Positions 63,003 through 64,000 of a stretch of DNA of 64,000 bases are shown here, piece by piece (position 1 is the stretch's first letter; every line of letters starts with the position of its first letter). Below the pieces are notes generated by a model. The model saw only the letters and a list, made by a program, of their open reading frames with translations. It was not told the origin of the DNA and searched no databases. This stretch comes from CAWBJP01 sp963789165 (lineage in GTDB: Bacteria > Actinomycetota > Acidimicrobiia > IMCC26256 > BP-133). Position numbers and translations under genes: made by a program. Location of the stretch: assembly GCA_963789165.1 (NCBI GenBank), contig CAWBJP010000012.1:310001-374000 (forward strand), given 5' to 3'.

Positions 63003-64000
63003 TTAGTCGAGCGGCGCCACCGAGATCACCGGGGAGTTGGTCGAGCAGCTGCCCAGTGATCCGTGGAACGGCTTGTCAGAGAAGTTGAAGATGCCCCCGT
63101 CCTCCGCCACCATCAGGTAGCCGTTCCCGAAGGCGACCATGCCTGACACCGGCCGGTTCAGCCTTGTGCCTCCCATCGAGCCCCGGAACGTCGCCGCGAA
63201 GGCGAAGACGCCTCCGTCGGAAGCCACCAGCCAGTAGCCGGTCCCGTCCGGGTCGGGCACCAGCGACTGGACCGGCGCGTTCAGGCGGCTCCCACCCATG
63301 GAGCCGAAGAAGCTGGCGTCGCCAAAGGTGAAGACCCCTCCGTCGGAGGCGACCATGTAGTACCCGTTGCCGGAGGGGGTGGCGACCGAGTCGAGCACCG
63401 GGCCGTTGAGGGTGAAAGCCGACATGTCTCCGAGATGCACGGCGTCGCCGAAGCGCAGGGCGCGGCCCTTGCTGGTGAAGATCCAGTACCCGTGGCCGGA
63501 TGGCGTGGCCGACAGGCTCGTGACCTTCTCGCCCGAGACCAGACTGGCCGGGTTGGCGTTGCCGTAATGGGCGGCGTCGCCGAGCCCGAACACATGCCCG
63601 GCGTCGTCCACCACCCAGTACCCGTTCCCCGAGGGCGTCGGTTCGAGGTCGACGGCCTGGTTCGGAGCCAGGCGGTAGTAGCCGTGCTGGCGGGCGTCGC
63701 CGAAGCGGTAGACGCTGCCGTCGGCACTCACCATCCAGTAGCCGGACCGCGGGCCGGGCGGCAGCGGAGAGCCCGGGATCGCCGGTCCCACCACCACGAC
63801 CAGGCTGTTGGGCGCCCCCCGTTCGGCGTTCTTGTCGCCGTCGTCGATGGGGACGTCCGCCACCTTGCCGTCCTTGACGAAGACGGTGCCGCCACCCCCA
63901 TCGAAGTTGATGCCCTGGGTGGCCCCGAGGCCGCGGAGGAAGTCGGCCGCCTCGGCCAGGGACAGGCCCTGTGAGGCGCTCTGACGCCCGTCCACCGCCA
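63003..64000 (-). CDS. Phosphodiester glycosidase-like protein with propeller-type repeats, N-terminus outside window
   Basis: The visible part starts with the end of a phosphodiester glycosidase (NAGPA-type) domain: VDGRQSASQGLSLAEAADFL, GINFDGGGGTVFV and NSLVVVVG. Six or seven repeats of about 45 residues follow, each with GYWxVxSDGxVxxFGDAxxxG and often GSMGGxRLNxPV, likely a surface beta-propeller. The gene begins beyond 64000. It probably acts outside the cell on glycans; the substrate is unknown. Confidence 0.85.
   Translation of the reverse strand, partial: AVDGRQSASQGLSLAEAADFLRGLGATQGINFDGGGGTVFVKDGKVADVPIDDGDKNAERGAPNSLVVVVGPAIPGSPLPPGPRSGYWMVSADGSVYRFGDARQHGYYRLAPNQAVDLEPTPSGNGYWVVDDAGHVFGLGDAAHYGNANPASLVSGEKVTSLSATPSGHGYWIFTSKGRALRFGDAVHLGDMSAFTLNGPVLDSVATPSGNGYYMVASDGGVFTFGDASFFGSMGGSRLNAPVQSLVPDPDGTGYWLVASDGGVFAFAATFRGSMGGTRLNRPVSGMVAFGNGYLMVAEDGGIFNFSDKPFHGSLGSCSTNSPVISVAPLD

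Overview
The window is about 64 kb of very GC-rich, gene-dense DNA from what looks like an actinobacterium. A member of the Acidimicrobiia or a relative is my best guess. This is inferred from BTAD-type regulators, a geranylgeranyl reductase directly upstream of nuoA, many GTG starts and leaderless-looking promoters; no rRNA or other marker gene is present to confirm it. I see no tRNA, rRNA, CRISPR array or transposase.

Layout: (1) 1-1.9 kb, the end of hemA and hemC. (2) 1.95-20.2 kb, an accessory island between hemC and hemB, where hemD might be expected. It holds two secreted repeat proteins (one ending in a cupredoxin domain), three large paralogous BTAD/AAA/TPR regulators (one fused to a class III nucleotide cyclase domain), a truncated regulator, a decayed repeat-protein copy, a secreted trypsin-like protease, an acyl-CoA-dehydrogenase-like/AhpD-like/SnoaL-like operon and a second SnoaL-like gene. 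(3) 20.35-22.6 kb, hemB and hemL. (4) 22.6-28.4 kb on the minus strand, a quinol:cytochrome c oxidoreductase operon of b6f type: a membrane protein, a 2x[4Fe-4S] ferredoxin, a split cytochrome b, a Rieske protein, a diheme cytochrome c and small membrane proteins. (5) 28.5-45.0 kb, a menJ-like reductase and a full 14-gene complex I operon nuoA-N. (6) 45.0-49.9 kb, a small unknown gene, a frameshifted fourth BTAD regulator, an NTF2-like protein and a patatin. (7) 50.1-62.1 kb, a second complex I operon with nuoABCDHIJKLMN but no nuoEFG, continuing into a MidA/NDUFAF7-type methyltransferase and a HAD phosphatase. (8) 62.1-64 kb, htpX and part of a phosphodiester glycosidase with beta-propeller-like repeats.

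Together the core genes make haem, modify menaquinone and build a respiratory chain: NADH enters through Nuo1, an unknown donor (perhaps ferredoxin) through Nuo2, and the quinol is oxidised by the b6f-like complex. The most suggestive links are that the arginine methylated by NDUFAF7 in mitochondrial complex I is present in NuoD2 (Arg74) but is Thr61 in NuoD1, with the methyltransferase gene overlapping the end of the nuo2 operon; and that the cytochrome b keeps a Cys where b6 binds haem c_i covalently while its operon also encodes a ferredoxin.

Caution: at least ten single-base frameshifts split otherwise well-conserved genes, including essential ones (hemB, hemL, nuoD1, nuoM1, nuoC2, htpX). 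Many lie in short G/C runs and look like sequencing or assembly errors. Such genes are annotated here as single loci with the approximate shift positions given.
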